From assembly GCA_030737835.1 (NCBI GenBank), contig CM060847.1:12724704-12788703 (forward strand): a stretch of DNA of 64,000 bases, in the 5' to 3' direction. The stretch is from Acorus gramineus (Eukaryota; Streptophyta; Magnoliopsida; Acorales; Acoraceae). Made by a program: the position numbers and the translations under genes. Positions 24,545 to 35,308 of this stretch are shown one piece after another. How positions within the stretch are numbered: the stretch's first letter is position 1; each line of letters opens with the position of its first letter. The notes under the pieces were generated by a model. That model saw nothing but the letters and a program-made list of their open reading frames with translations, did no database searches and had not been told where the DNA came from.

Positions 24545-25140
24545 TTTAAAAAAAAAAGGTGTTGTCATATTTAGTTATTTTTACAATTTTAAATGCAGTA
24601 TTATATACCTCGTTATTAGGGGTACAACTTTAGTTAGTTAAACTGAATACAAACTAATCGAAACCCTTATTTTTTTCGGGTTTGAGGTAAATAGTTTTGT
24701 GGCTTAGTTTGTGTATGGATTGAAAAATTAATAAATTTATCTATATTGATTTGGATTTGGTTTTATTTATAAAGAACTGAATTAACTGAATTTTACTCAA
24801 TTGGTAGGAAGAAAAAAAATTAGATATATATATGTTTATATTTAACTGTTCGGTTCAGTTCAGTTTTGTTCGGGTTAACCAAACAAAAATCGATTCAGTT
24901 CGATTTTTTGTTCAGTTCAATTTTTGGGTCACATATGAATATAATTTGGTTCAATTTGTGTTTGTAAAACACCAAATCAAACCGACAGAATTGTACCCCT
25001 ACTTGTTATCCCCCAATCATTGTAACGAAGTATATACTTTATTAGAAATTTCTACATTTTCAATAAATGATATCATTCAATTTATTGAAGATATAAACGA
25101 AATATATAGCTCATTAGAATTTTTTTTACACACTTTATAA
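24545..25140. repeat. MITE-like repeat copy split by a later insertion
   Basis: The halves 24545-24616 and 25002-25140 share the GTATATACCTCRTTA and TTCAATTTATTGAAG phrases of the dispersed family seen at 39650, 43660, 49560 and 50640. The hAT-like element at 24617-25001 interrupts it. Confidence 0.5.
24617..25001. mobile_element. hAT-like MITE (385 bp) nested in another repeat
   Basis: Ends TAGGGGTACAACTTT at left and AATTGTACCCCTA at right are inverted. Flanks CTCGTTAT (24609-24616) and CTTGTTAT (25002-25009) match at 7 of 8 bases. The interior is rich in GGTTCAGTTC-type phrases and has no coding potential. Confidence 0.7.
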
Positions 25141-25219
25141 ATGAATTTATATAATCTATATATATATATATATATATAAAATTGGGGTGAATGCATTTAG
25201 GGCTAAAAATGGAGGAGTG

Positions 25220-25460
25220 CTATTATACTTAATCCGTTTTACAGCCAGTTTGCAGTCTTATACACTATGATGAAATATACCGTGTCATCATAGTTTCATC
25301 ATAGTGTATGAGTGACTATCATATTATATAACACAAATTTATTTTATTTTTTAAATAAAAAATATGTTATTGTATTTCAATATATATCTTATTTTTTATA
25401 ACAATATTTATTTCAATGAGAAAGTATATATGATTTATATAAAAAAAAAAATTGAACCGC
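25220..25460. repeat. MITE-like repeat copy, ATACACTATGATG family
   Basis: Begins with TTAATCCGTTTTACAGCC and TTATACACTATGATG palindromes, the inverse orientation of the copy at 20145-20425. An (AT)n tract lies just before, at 25158-25180. Its far end is not sharp. Confidence 0.45.
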
Positions 25461-26500
25461 GAAGCGTCGCTGCACTTGTTATTTTCCAAAAACTGAGATG
25501 AGTATGTCATTTTCCCATAGAAAAAGCTATCATATTCACAATGGTGGGGTCATGTTATTCCAGAGCTATTCCAGCTAATCTAAGCTTGGACTCAAGTGGA
25601 TGGGATATGTATTGTATTTTTTCAATTGTGAGACTTCTTTAGTATCAACAACTGATTAAATATTGTTTATTAAAGCGAGTACCCTTTCTGGTCAATCAAA
25701 TGGATTTTTTTGGCAGATAATCTTGGCACATTCACACAGCATTGAATAGAATGTCAATATTGGGAAACAATTGGCTGGATTATTAATTATTTGGATATTG
25801 AGTGAGAAAATCAAGCAATGACAAATATTTCAATAATAAATATTTTTGAAAATAATCTAATGATTACTTTCCACGTAATTAATTCCGAAAGACAATTCTA
25901 TACTGTAATTATTTTGCATTGATTTTTTTAGCAAAACAATTTTTTCATTACTCATTTTATCATTAGGATCTAAATTCAAATTAATCTGTTCGGTTCGTGC
26001 ATGAAATATGATAAAAAATTTGTTGTAGACACCAAAAATACCATCACTATATGTTTGTACATATACTCAAAAATATATCTTTTCATTATATCATGATTAT
26101 AAAAATAAGTAATCCCACTCAATAAAATATTTAATAATAAATGAATTTGAATTGAATTGAATTAATTAAATAATCACATATAAAATTAAATACAAGATGA
26201 GAATAGTATCCCTGTATAAGATTCGTATTAAATATTATTCAAATATCAAAGTTGATGAGAAAGAAGAGAAGATGTCATTTGTGTAATTATGAATACGAGT
26301 TATAATTATTTAAATCATGTTATTGATGAAGGATATATTTAACATTAAGAAAAAAATTTATTTGGATTCTCAAATCCCACTAATGATTTTGAATCCATCT
26401 AAATTTTTCACTTGTACGGATTATATTTCAATTTGAATTGTGTGAACTTACAATTTCTATTTAATTTATCACTAACCAAATGGGTGAATATTAACATTTT
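25461..26500. other. Gene-free AT-rich spacer
   Basis: No coding region or bounded repeat was recognised. Confidence 0.45.
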
Positions 26501-26519
26501 TCTCATATTATATGATGCA

Positions 26520-27050
26520 ATTGGAATCCACCTTATAATTGTTACGAATTCTGAATCTTGGGATGCAATCAAACAAAGAAATAAAAGCAACAAATCAAAG
26601 GAAAGACACAAAGAATTACGTGGTTCAATAAATTTTGCCTACGCCTACGAAGCACACTAGAGATCAATCCACTATCAACGAGAAATTTTTACAATGGTCA
26701 CACCGAAAATAAAAACTCTATAAATAGAGATCAATCCACTATCAATGAGAAATTTTTACGGGTCGACCCCTGTTCAACCCTGCGTTGCGCCAACAATACT
26801 CTGTGCATATCATTAAGCTCTACAATATATAATAATCTCCCACTTGGAGATTGAACTAAGAGTAAATAACTTCTATTAAATGGTCGATTTATAATTTGGT
26901 GTGCTCATTCCTGTGCTCAAGTTAGAAGACCAACTGAAGCTGTGCAAAACTGTAGTTTATCTGTAATCACTGTCTTAATTAACATGTCAACTAGATACTT
27001 GGAACCCTCAATTTTCTCAAGCAATAGGCCTAAAATGTATTTCTTTTATA
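26520..27050 (-). mobile_element. Fossil fragment of a Ty1/Copia LTR retrotransposon
   Basis: On the minus strand, about 26850-27050 resembles the end of the Copia polyprotein (the region after RNase H, around VDMLIKTV). It is followed toward lower coordinates by sequence typical of the tract between polyprotein and 3' LTR and by probable LTR remnants (TTACGTGGTTC region). It is a broken, short, old-looking remnant; no second LTR was recognised. Confidence 0.5.
26659..26759. repeat. 34-bp direct repeat, offset 67
   Basis: AGAGATCAATCCACTATCAA plus a further 14 bases occurs at 26659 and again at 26726 with one difference. It lies within the Copia fossil area. Confidence 0.85.
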
Positions 27051-27147
27051 AAAAAATGTTATAAATTGATAATAAAAAAACAACGGTTATATTGAGAGCA
27101 TAAAATGTTTGAGTCCATTCGATGTGGATTCCAATTGAAGATAAGTG

Positions 27148-27575
27148 TAGGGGTGGTAAACGAGTCGAATGACTCGAGCTTTGACATGTTCAAGCTCGGC
27201 TTGTTTATAAACAAGATGAGTCGAGCTCACGAGCCTCAACGAGCATAGTATTCTTCTTTATTTTAGGGTTTTTAGTGGTTGAAAATAAAATTTTAGCCTA
27301 AATGGGCCAAGTTCATAAGCCTAAACGAGCATAACTTTGTATTGGTTTAATGTTTTGATTTTACAAATGAGTTGAGCTAAGCTTCAACTAAGTTTTTTAT
27401 AACACAAACAAGTCGAGTTTGAACACAAAATGAAGCTCGATCTAGGTCCTGAGCCTAACTGAGCTTTAAAAATTGTTCAAACTCACTCGTTTATCTAATT
27501 AAACAAGCCTGAACGAGCTCAAACTGAGCCGAGTCTGAGCTGAGCCCGAGCGGCTTAGTTCGTTTACCAGCCCTA
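27148..27575. mobile_element. hAT-like MITE, 428 bp
   Basis: Terminal inverted repeats TAGGGGTGGTAAACGA and TAGGGCTGGTAAACGA (inverse of the right end) differ at one base. Flanks GATAAGTG (27140-27147) and AATAAGTG (27576-27583) match at 7 of 8 bases, the hAT duplication length. The interior repeats short GAGCTC/GAGCCGAG-like phrases and has no open frame. Confidence 0.8.
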
Positions 27576-28430
27576 AATAAGTGTACTACTATATCAGGAA
27601 AAAGGGAAAGAAAAAAAAAGTTCACTGTCACATTTTTAAAAAAATTTGTCAAAATTTACTTTTATAAAAAAAAATTCTTTGAGAAATATGTATATATATA
27701 TATATGCAAAACCTACACAAAATATGAGAAAGTTAATAGGGATCCATTTGGAAAAAGAAAAACAATTCTTGGTATGTCATGTAAGAGTGTCGTGATACAT
27801 AATTTTTTTTTTTTATAATTTTATTTTATATACAATCTTATATATTTTGCTAGGCCCTTGTACTTTTTATGAAAATAAAAAAATATACATGATTTAAAAA
27901 TAAAAACGTTCATTCATTGCATTATTGACTTAGGGTGTGTTTGACAAGTTTTTTTTTGATATTTTAGTTTTTTAAAAAGATAAAATTAAAAATTGTTATC
28001 AAACAGATAATCTTACATACATTAGGAGAAAATTTATGTTTTATAAAATAATCATCATCATTACATTTTAAAAATCATGCGGATAAAAATTAAAAACTAT
28101 TTTCCAAATGCCCCTTAAAACGGGGTTGAGTGAGTGTTACATTTTACGTCGTCTAGTAGAAGATTTAAGTAGTGATTGTAACATTGGTTCATATAATGAT
28201 CAAATATTTCGAGTCAATTATTAATTGCAGATTTTTTTATTTATTGTGGATATCGAGAATTGCGGCCAAAGCAATGCACCTTATTAGAATATATTTCAAT
28301 TGGGTAATTAAAAATTAAATACAACGACACAATATTGATTCAGATATATTTTTAATTTAATAAATAAATAATCCTAAATAAACTCTTACCTAAAATTAAA
28401 AAAAAAATCAAATAAAGAAGAAATTTGAAT
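27576..28430. other. Gene-free AT-rich spacer
   Basis: No coding region or bounded repeat recognised. A short (AT)n run is near 27690-27705. Confidence 0.45.
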
Positions 28431-28435
28431 AGTTG

Positions 28436-28463
28436 GGTCAACCGTGTTGCGTCTGGGTTGACT
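28436..28463. promoter_or_regulatory. Pair of W-box-like sites upstream of the STP gene
   Basis: GGTCAA (28436-28441, the inverse of TTGACC) and TTGACT (28458-28463) lie about 740 bp before the STP ATG, in opposite orientations. WRKY factors are known to bind TTGAC cores. Two cores this close may be chance, so the regulatory reading is only suggestive. Confidence 0.3.
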
Positions 28464-29048
28464 TACCCATTCCCAAGGACCACAAACCAACGTCATCCAA
28501 AACACTTCAAATCAGACGGCCATTATATATTAGTATATCATTAAGTCCACGAAACGAACGGCTAAAATCAAACCAGATCACCAAAATGTGAACCCCAACC
28601 GTTACGGCGCCTACAGCTTGGATCAATGGAGTTTTGTTATAAAATCCACTCATATTCACTCAACAATTAATTAAAAAAAAAAAAAAACTTAAAAAATCCA
28701 ACACCGCAAATATTGACAATCGGATCCCTCAACATAATAAAGCACAAAAGCAAATAAAATTATTTTTAATATCGTAATATATATATAATTAGGCAAAGAT
28801 TTGCTTAAAATTGCTGCCTCAGCAATTACACAGACAATCCTTCGCTGGCGGTGGTTATTTCTGTTGAAGCCCCAAATGCCTACAAGGGCATATCCGTAAA
28901 TGCAGATCTATAACGACCGTCAGATTTCTAATCGACGGTCGTCAAAATATAAATTTTTTTTTGAGGATAAGATTTAGGATTTCCAGCGGTATTTAATTAT
29001 TGCCAGCAAAACTTTCCGAATTCGCGAAGAGCCCCCCGAAAATCCCTT

Positions 29049-29056
29049 TATAAATA
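29049..29056 (+). promoter_or_regulatory. TATA box of the STP gene
   Basis: TATAAATA, 134 bp before the ATG, is followed by a pyrimidine-rich leader with a (TC)n microsatellite (about 29112-29139) and a poly-A tract (29142-29164). This layout suits a plant core promoter with transcription starting near 29080. Confidence 0.6.
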
Positions 29057-29189
29057 CTCCCCCAAAACGACCCCCTAAAACCCTCTCATCTCTTCATTTC
29101 TCTGTTCTGTTTTTCTCTCTCTCTCTGTCTCTCTCTCTCTAAAAAAAAAAAAAAAAAAAAAAAACGAAGTTTGGTTAAGCTTTTCAACA

Positions 29190-31878
29190 ATGGCGGGTCC
29201 AGTCATCGTTGCGACTGGCGTTTCGAAAACCTATCCGGGGAATATGACGCTCTACGTCTTCCTCACCTGTCTCGTTGCCGCAACCGGAGGTCTCATCTTC
29301 GGTTACGACATCGGTATTTCAGGTTCGACTTCGATCCCCAATCAATCGTCCCCTTCTTTTGATTTCTTTTTTTGTTAGATCTGAATCTGATCTGATGTTG
29401 TCTTTGATTAGGGGGTGTGACGGCGATGCGGCCGTTTCTCCACAAGTTCTTCCCGTCCGTTCAACGGAAGATGGACGCCGATAAGAGTGTGAACCAGTAC
29501 TGCAAGTTCGACAGTGTAAAGCTCACGCTTTTCACATCCTCTCTTTATCTGGCGGCGCTGATTGCCTCCTTTTTCGCGTCCACGGTGACGAGGAAGTTCG
29601 GGAGGAAGATCTCCATGTTGTTTGGAGGATTCGTCTTTCTCGTTGGCGCTGCCATCAACGGTTTTGCTCAGAACGTCGCCATGCTCATCATAGGCCGTGT
29701 CCTCCTCGGTATCGGCGTTGGGTTTGCTAATCAGGTTTTTTTTCTGTACTTGATCTGGTGATTCGTTGATTTTTAGATCAGGATTTGGTTTTATTTGTTT
29801 TGGTTGATTGGTTTTCCATGGTTTTGTGAAGCAGGAATGGTTCTCTGTTTGTTTGAAGTTATTTTCTGCTTTTTTTTTGTCTTATGCGGACATCTCTGCC
29901 CAATTTTTTTTTTTTGTTTTTAAGTCTTTCTTCACTCTGACAGGCACAATTGATTTTTTGTTTAGACTATTTTTTACTTAATATGTTTATTATTCGTTGT
30001 CATTAACGAAGCGCTGCTTAGCTGTATTTCCGATTTTTTAATATTTTAGCAGTCATAGTAGCCTGTTTTATTAATTTAAAAATATTTTTGTAATATTTTT
30101 TCGGTCAATATTTGCTCTAATGGTCCCCAGATTATCGTTTTATGTGTTTAATGCAATCACCGTTTACTTAAGTGTCTCCATTGGAAATTTAAAACCACCA
30201 CATACGTATATATCTACTCGTTCTTCTTGTCATAAGTAATCAATGAGTCGTTAATGCTAATTAAGATTTCAATGGATAAGATTTTATTGAATGAATTAAT
30301 GTCGTTATTATTACCTCTTTATTCTCCCCCCACCCCCCCCACGCGTGGGTGACCTTTTCGTCCATCGATTTCAAAACCTACGATCACAACATTTTTTTAA
30401 GTCATATAATAAAAACAAATAGACTTCGCTTTTCAAAATCAAACCCACTGAGAAACAAAAAATACAATTCCTTATTTATACTGTTGTCCCCTCCAAAGAC
30501 GGAAAGGGACACAGTTCACTTTCATATTACATCAGTGCCCTCCATTCTTGTTTGTCTGTTTTTGAACGACAAAAAATGATATATACCTTTATTTTAATTA
30601 ACTTTTTTTTAAAAAATAGATATTATTATTCTAATTTCACTAGATAAAATGAAATTATGGTACTAAATGACACCTTTATGTTTAATAATTTACAGTCTGT
30701 GCCACTGTACCTATCCGAGATGGCTCCGGCGAAGCTTCGAGGAATGCTTAACATCGGCTTCCAGCTCATGATCACCATCGGAATCCTCGCCGCCAACCTC
30801 ATCAACTACGGCACTTCAAAGATTAAGTCTGGCGAAGGGTGGCGCATCAGTCTCGGCCTCGCCGGTGTCCCGGCTCTTATTATCACCATCGGCGCACTCT
30901 TCCTCCCTGATACTCCCAACTCCCTCATCGAGCGCGGCCGCGACGACGCAGCCAAAGAAATGCTCCGCCGTATCCGTGGCACTTCTGACATCAACGAAGA
31001 GTACAGTGACCTCGTCGCCGCTTCGGAGGCCTCCAAATCTGTGGAGCACCCGTGGAGGAACATTTTACAGAGGAAATACAGAGCCCAGCTTGTGATGGCC
31101 ATCTTGATCCCTTTCTTCCAGCAGCTCACCGGAATCAATGTGATCATGTTTTACGCGCCGGTTCTGTTCAAGACAATTGGTTTCGGGGACAACGCGTCAC
31201 TCGCTTCGGCGGTCATTACTGGACTCGTTAACGTGATCGCCACATTTGCCTCCATCTTCAGTGTTGACAGAGTGGGTCGTCGCTTCCTCTTCTTAGAGGG
31301 GGGTTTGCAGATGCTCGTCGCTCAGGTAATATATCGGACACCTTGGACTCAAATGACTGATTCTTTTTGAAGGAGTTGCTTATCCGTTTCTTTTTCTATT
31401 TCTACGTGTTGTTTAGATTGCTGTGGGGACGCTAATCGGGATCAAGTTCGGGACGACTGGAGTGGGAACCATTTCAAAGAGTTATGCTGATTTGGTGGTG
31501 GCGTTCATCTGCATCTATGTTGCGGCCTTCGCTTGGTCATGGGGACCATTGGGTTGGCTCGTCCCCAGTGAGATCTTTCCATTAGAGATCCGATCTGCTG
31601 GACAGAGTATCAACGTCTCGGTGAACATGTTTTTCACTTTTGTAATTGCCCAGATCTTCCTCACCATGCTTTGCCACTTGAAGTTTGGATTGTTTTTCTT
31701 CTTCGCATTCTGGGTCGTGGTCATGACCATCTTCATCTACTTCTTCTTGCCGGAGACGAAGAACGTTCCAATTGAGGAGATGGTTTTGGTCTGGAAGAAA
31801 CACAAGTTCTGGGGGAGGTTCATTGCCGATGAGGAAGTTCATATTGAAATGAGCAATGGAAAGCCGACCGATGCCTGA
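29190..31878 (+). CDS. STP-type H+/monosaccharide symporter (sugar transport protein), 4 exons, 515 aa
   Basis: Exons 29190-29322, 29412-29734, 30696-31325 and 31417-31878 join in frame to 515 aa, the usual STP length. It is a 12-segment major facilitator protein expected to import hexoses with protons across the plasma membrane. Visible signatures: [13 protein letters not shown] with the conserved Asp at residue 40; RKFGRK and VDRVGRR loops; [11 protein letters not shown] after segment 6; [17 protein letters not shown] in segment 7; [17 protein letters not shown]; and PETK at 474-477. Cys75 (NQYCKFDS) and Cys448 ([10 protein letters not shown]) match the pair that forms the lid-domain disulfide in Arabidopsis STP10. 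The NYGTSK and AKLRG segments look closer to the STP4/10/11 group than to STP1, but that placement is from memory. The coding sequence is GC-richer than its surroundings. Start: first ATG, with the family-typical short N-terminus before segment 1. Confidence 0.95.
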
Positions 31879-32607
31879 TTGAAGACCCACACTTTTCTTT
31901 TTTTTTATTTAAAAAAAATCTGTTATTTGTGTTGGGTTGAAATACCGTCTGAATTTGGACTTATTTTAATTTCTGAACTATTTGGATTTTAGGTGGGGTT
32001 TATTTGGAGTGGCAATTATAACAATACGGTTTCTGATGACTCTAGCTGTATAGTTTTAATTGCATTATGGTATATATATTATGAAAGTCTATAATGGTTT
32101 ATTTATGTGGTGTGTTTGAATGGGAAATGAAAGGCTTAAGATCTTCTTTGCATTTGTATGTCTTTGATTTATATGTGATTCTTAACCATTTGAAAATGAA
32201 GACCTGGACTGGTCCCCCCTTGATTTTGTTTCTCAGTGTTGTTCCTGCGCTGAAAGGATCAGAGAGCAGTATTGGTCGACCAATTTTTTATTTTATTTTT
32301 ATCACTTCCTCTTTATTCTGACTGGAAAAAAGGTACTCTGAAACATACTGAGGAACAGAAAGTGGGGCTTTGGGTTGGGGGACTCATCACTTGGAAGAGC
32401 TGCTATAGTAGGGCTTTTAATTGATCTTTTATTATTATGTCCCCAGCTGTTCATTATATGCACATGTATGAAGGCATCCCTTTTATCAGAGTAGATGCTG
32501 AAAGCTCTCCTTTCCCCCCAAATGGTGGGGTTTTGGGTTTCCTTTTCATTGATTGGTCTCACTTTCAATCATATTGATACTATGGATTGGGATCAATGAG
32601 ATATGAG

Positions 32608-32753
32608 ATGTTGTTAATTGAAAACTACGAATTAATTGCTCATGGAAGGATTAGAGAATCCAAATGTTCTTATATGGGATGTTGTTACTTGAAAACTACA
32701 CAATTGAATTAATTGCTTATGGAAGGATTAGATAATCTAAATGTTCTTATTAG
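32608..32753. repeat. Tandem duplication of about 70-76 bp
   Basis: GATGTTGTTAATTGAAAACT at 32608 recurs with one change at 32678. Both units end in AAATGTTCTTAT. The second unit has a few extra bases. Confidence 0.85.
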
Positions 32754-33089
32754 TTTACCTGATGAGGTTGGTAGAACCTCTAATGATTGATGTCGGTTGG
32801 AAATAGTGGAGTTGGTGCAGAAGGCCTTGGTTGTTAGAGGGTCTTTGGTTCAATGGAGGCTCAGTTTTTTTTGGGGGGCCACATGTTTTCAACTAGGCTG
32901 AGTGGTTTAAATTAATTTTTATTTTGTATGTCAACAAACTAGTGTGAGTACAACTTTTTATAGATGTCCTCCACATGCTACTCATCAACTCATTTTAATT
33001 AAATCTATTGCTTCAAATGAAAGTCAGAACCACAAATGTGATGCAATACGTACAACCTAAAAGATTGTATTTAAAAATGGCCACTCTTT

Positions 33090-33211
33090 ATATATATTTA
33101 AAAATCATATTATAGCAAATTTGGGATTCTATTATATATGTGGATTGGTGGTATTTATTTAAAAATCATATTATAACAAATTTGGGATTCTATCATATAT
33201 GTGGATTGGTG
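33090..33211. repeat. 61-bp tandem duplication
   Basis: AAAAATCATATTATAGCAAA at 33100 recurs at 33161 with one change, and each is followed by TTTGGGATTCTATYATATAT and GTGGATTGGTG. Confidence 0.9.
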
Positions 33212-33627
33212 ATCGCCTTCACTGTGAAGAATTCTCTATATATGGTTACTGTTATGTGGTTTTTATTATGGATTCCATTTTTTTTTGTCTAATATGGATA
33301 TATTTTATTAATAATTATTCTATATATTTTGGTTTCCTGATTTGTAAATCCTTACCTCCATGGGAATCCATGTCAAACCATTTAAACTATAGTGTTTGCA
33401 TTTGTGCTTCATCATTTGTTAGTTGTTACATAAATTAATCATGGTTGATTCAATTATTTTGAATGTGGACAATACCTATATTTTTTAATTCCCTAAAGCT
33501 TGATTTGTAGATGTTGATTTATATATGAATATAACAATAATTCAACAATAATGATTTTTGGGCCCCAATTGGTAGACCCCATCCTAAGCCCCATGAGGTG
33601 GCAAGTGTGAATTTTCTATATTACCCC

Positions 33628-33741
33628 CTCACAATTAATCTCTTTGTTGTTTCCATAACCGGTCCAATAATTACGGGGTTAGTTCTCACAATTAATCTCT
33701 TCGTTGTTTCCATAACCGGTCCAATAATTACGGGGTTAGTT
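33628..33741. repeat. 57-bp tandem duplication
   Basis: Two units of exactly 57 bases (33628-33684 and 33685-33741) begin CTCACAATTAATCTCTTYGT and end ACGGGGTTAGTT, differing at one base. A very recent duplication near the left end of the element. Confidence 0.95.
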
Positions 33742-34112
33742 ACGATATGGAGATCACTTCCTTTTCTGAAATATACGAATTCAATTGCACGTTTAAAAAA
33801 ATAAAAAATCACGAGTTTCATTTTTTTTCTTCTGATTGTTCTCTCGCAACGAAAACAAACATCAAATTTTTTTTTTCATTCATATTTGATCGGCGGAGAA
33901 GAGAAGAGAAAAACGAGTTTCGTTTTTGTTTTTGTGCGATCTGTTTGTGGTGCAAACATTCAGGTTAGGCCAATCGGAACACCCAAAAATTGATGATTTA
34001 GAATTTTTAGATCCAGTTTATTCGGTGAAAATGAAAACAAACATCGTAATCGTTATTTTTTTTCAGTTTGATCGGTTGAGAATATAAGAATTACACGATT
34101 GTGGTGGAAACA

Positions 34113-35308
34113 ATGGCGATCCATTCGGGTTAGACTGTTTTCGATCTGAATAATCGAATTTGATCTGATTTTTTTAACTGTTCCTTTGAATCATCATATA
34201 ACTTTTTTTTATACATAATTTAATTTAAATTAAGATACGTGTGGTGTATCTGAATTCTGATGCGTTCTTGTGTTTTACATTCAAGCCTGTATAATCAGTT
34301 TTTTAGTGGTGTGTATATGTACATTTATGCATATTAAGTCATTCAGCATATTTTATAGCTTTGAGTGATTGGTATTCAACCCATTAGATTCAATATTCGG
34401 TAGTATCAAATGTGAAGATGCTAATTCCAATTCCAGATACATGTGTATCTTGATGTTGTTTTCTAGCCTAATTGAAGGTTGATTTATTATTTATATGGAT
34501 TTGATTGATGCCTATCTGATTAATATTCAATTGCTTATTGTCGTATGTATATAAAGGCTTGGATGACTTTCATTGAAAATCTATGTGTGTTTTGCTAGTT
34601 AGCTTGTAGACCATGAAATTGTTTGTTTTTTGTTTTATTGATTTTTCGTCATTACTTTGAATCATTATATACATTAATTGAATCTGAATTTTATTTTAAA
34701 TTCAGATACATGAGTTGTATCTTGATTTTCATGCATTGTTATGTACCAAGTATGATTTGTACAATCATTTATGATTGTGTGTTTGTGTATAATTATGCAT
34801 AATGTGTCATTCATCATATTTTTTAGCTTTATATCAGTATTATTCGACTCATTCAGATTGAAGATTTTGAAATACACTAGACATTCACTTGTATGGAATG
34901 TGTATTTGTTAATTCAAATTCTAGATACATCTGTATCTGAATTTGAATTCAGCCCATTTTTTAAAGGTTGTTATTTTTATTTTTATGGATTTAATTAATA
35001 TATAGCTGATTAATATGTAATTGCTTATTGTTGACATTTTGAAGACATTTTATGAATTTTCTATACAGTTCTGAGTAGCATGTAGATCATATTTGTTCAT
35101 TTCGATTTTCAGATACATTATTGTATCTTAATTGATAACATGTGGTTGATGTTCTTTTTTTTCATCAGGCAATGATGGTGATTTTGTGGACACATGTGAA
35201 GACTCAATTCATTTGGATGACATCAATGATCCATGTTATGTGAAAACCAGTTTGTTGAAGGAATTGTTTGTTGTGGCTGATCAGCAAAATGTAGAAGAGA
35301 TTGTCTGA
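34113..35308 (+). CDS. Possible two-exon mini-gene (51 aa) inside the element
   Basis: 34113-34128 (ATG, MAIHS plus one base) is followed by a GT donor. 35169-35308 follows a pyrimidine-rich stretch and AG acceptor and reads in frame from GGC through DGDFVDTCEDSIHLDD and KELFVVADQQNVEEIV to TGA. The 156 nt give 51 aa, acidic, with no membrane segment and no family I recognise. The phase match and codon-like texture are suggestive, but the frame is short and there is no expression evidence. It could be a captured host gene fragment or chance. The 1.04-kb intron contains the approximately 470-bp duplication. Confidence 0.3.
34190..35150. repeat. Tandem duplication of about 470 bp, diverged
   Basis: Two units start with TTTGAATCATYATATA (about 34183 and 34657) and run in parallel: a GATAC...GTATCT palindrome, a TTTATGCATAAT-like stretch, TCATTCARCATATTTT, a second palindrome, then GCTGATTAATAT and CAATTGCTTATTGT. 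Many small differences suggest it is older than the 57-bp duplication. Confidence 0.75.

Larger units (their letters stand above)
31879..33550. other. STP 3' flank and spacer with local tandem duplications
   Basis: Contains the STP 3' UTR and no further gene. Around 32760-32880 is a weak SINE-like stretch (GTTGGTAGA, then GGTTCAATGG) that I could not confirm. Two tandem duplications are listed separately. Confidence 0.5.

Noticed and set aside
28905-28945. CGACCGTC/GACGGTCG short hairpin upstream of STP
   Set aside because: An 8-bp stem of a phrase common in plant intergenic DNA; no supporting context.
29417-29761. Possible alternative start of the STP protein at exon 2
   Set aside because: Exon 1 at 29190-29322 supplies the conserved first membrane segment and joins in phase, with a TATA box and leader upstream.
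30806-31147. Open frames on the minus strand over STP exon 3
   Set aside because: They result from the GC-rich third codon positions of the real exon and have no family features.
32760-32880. SINE-like GTTGGTAGA and GGTTCAATGG boxes
   Set aside because: Box spacing is poor and there is no clear tail or duplication.
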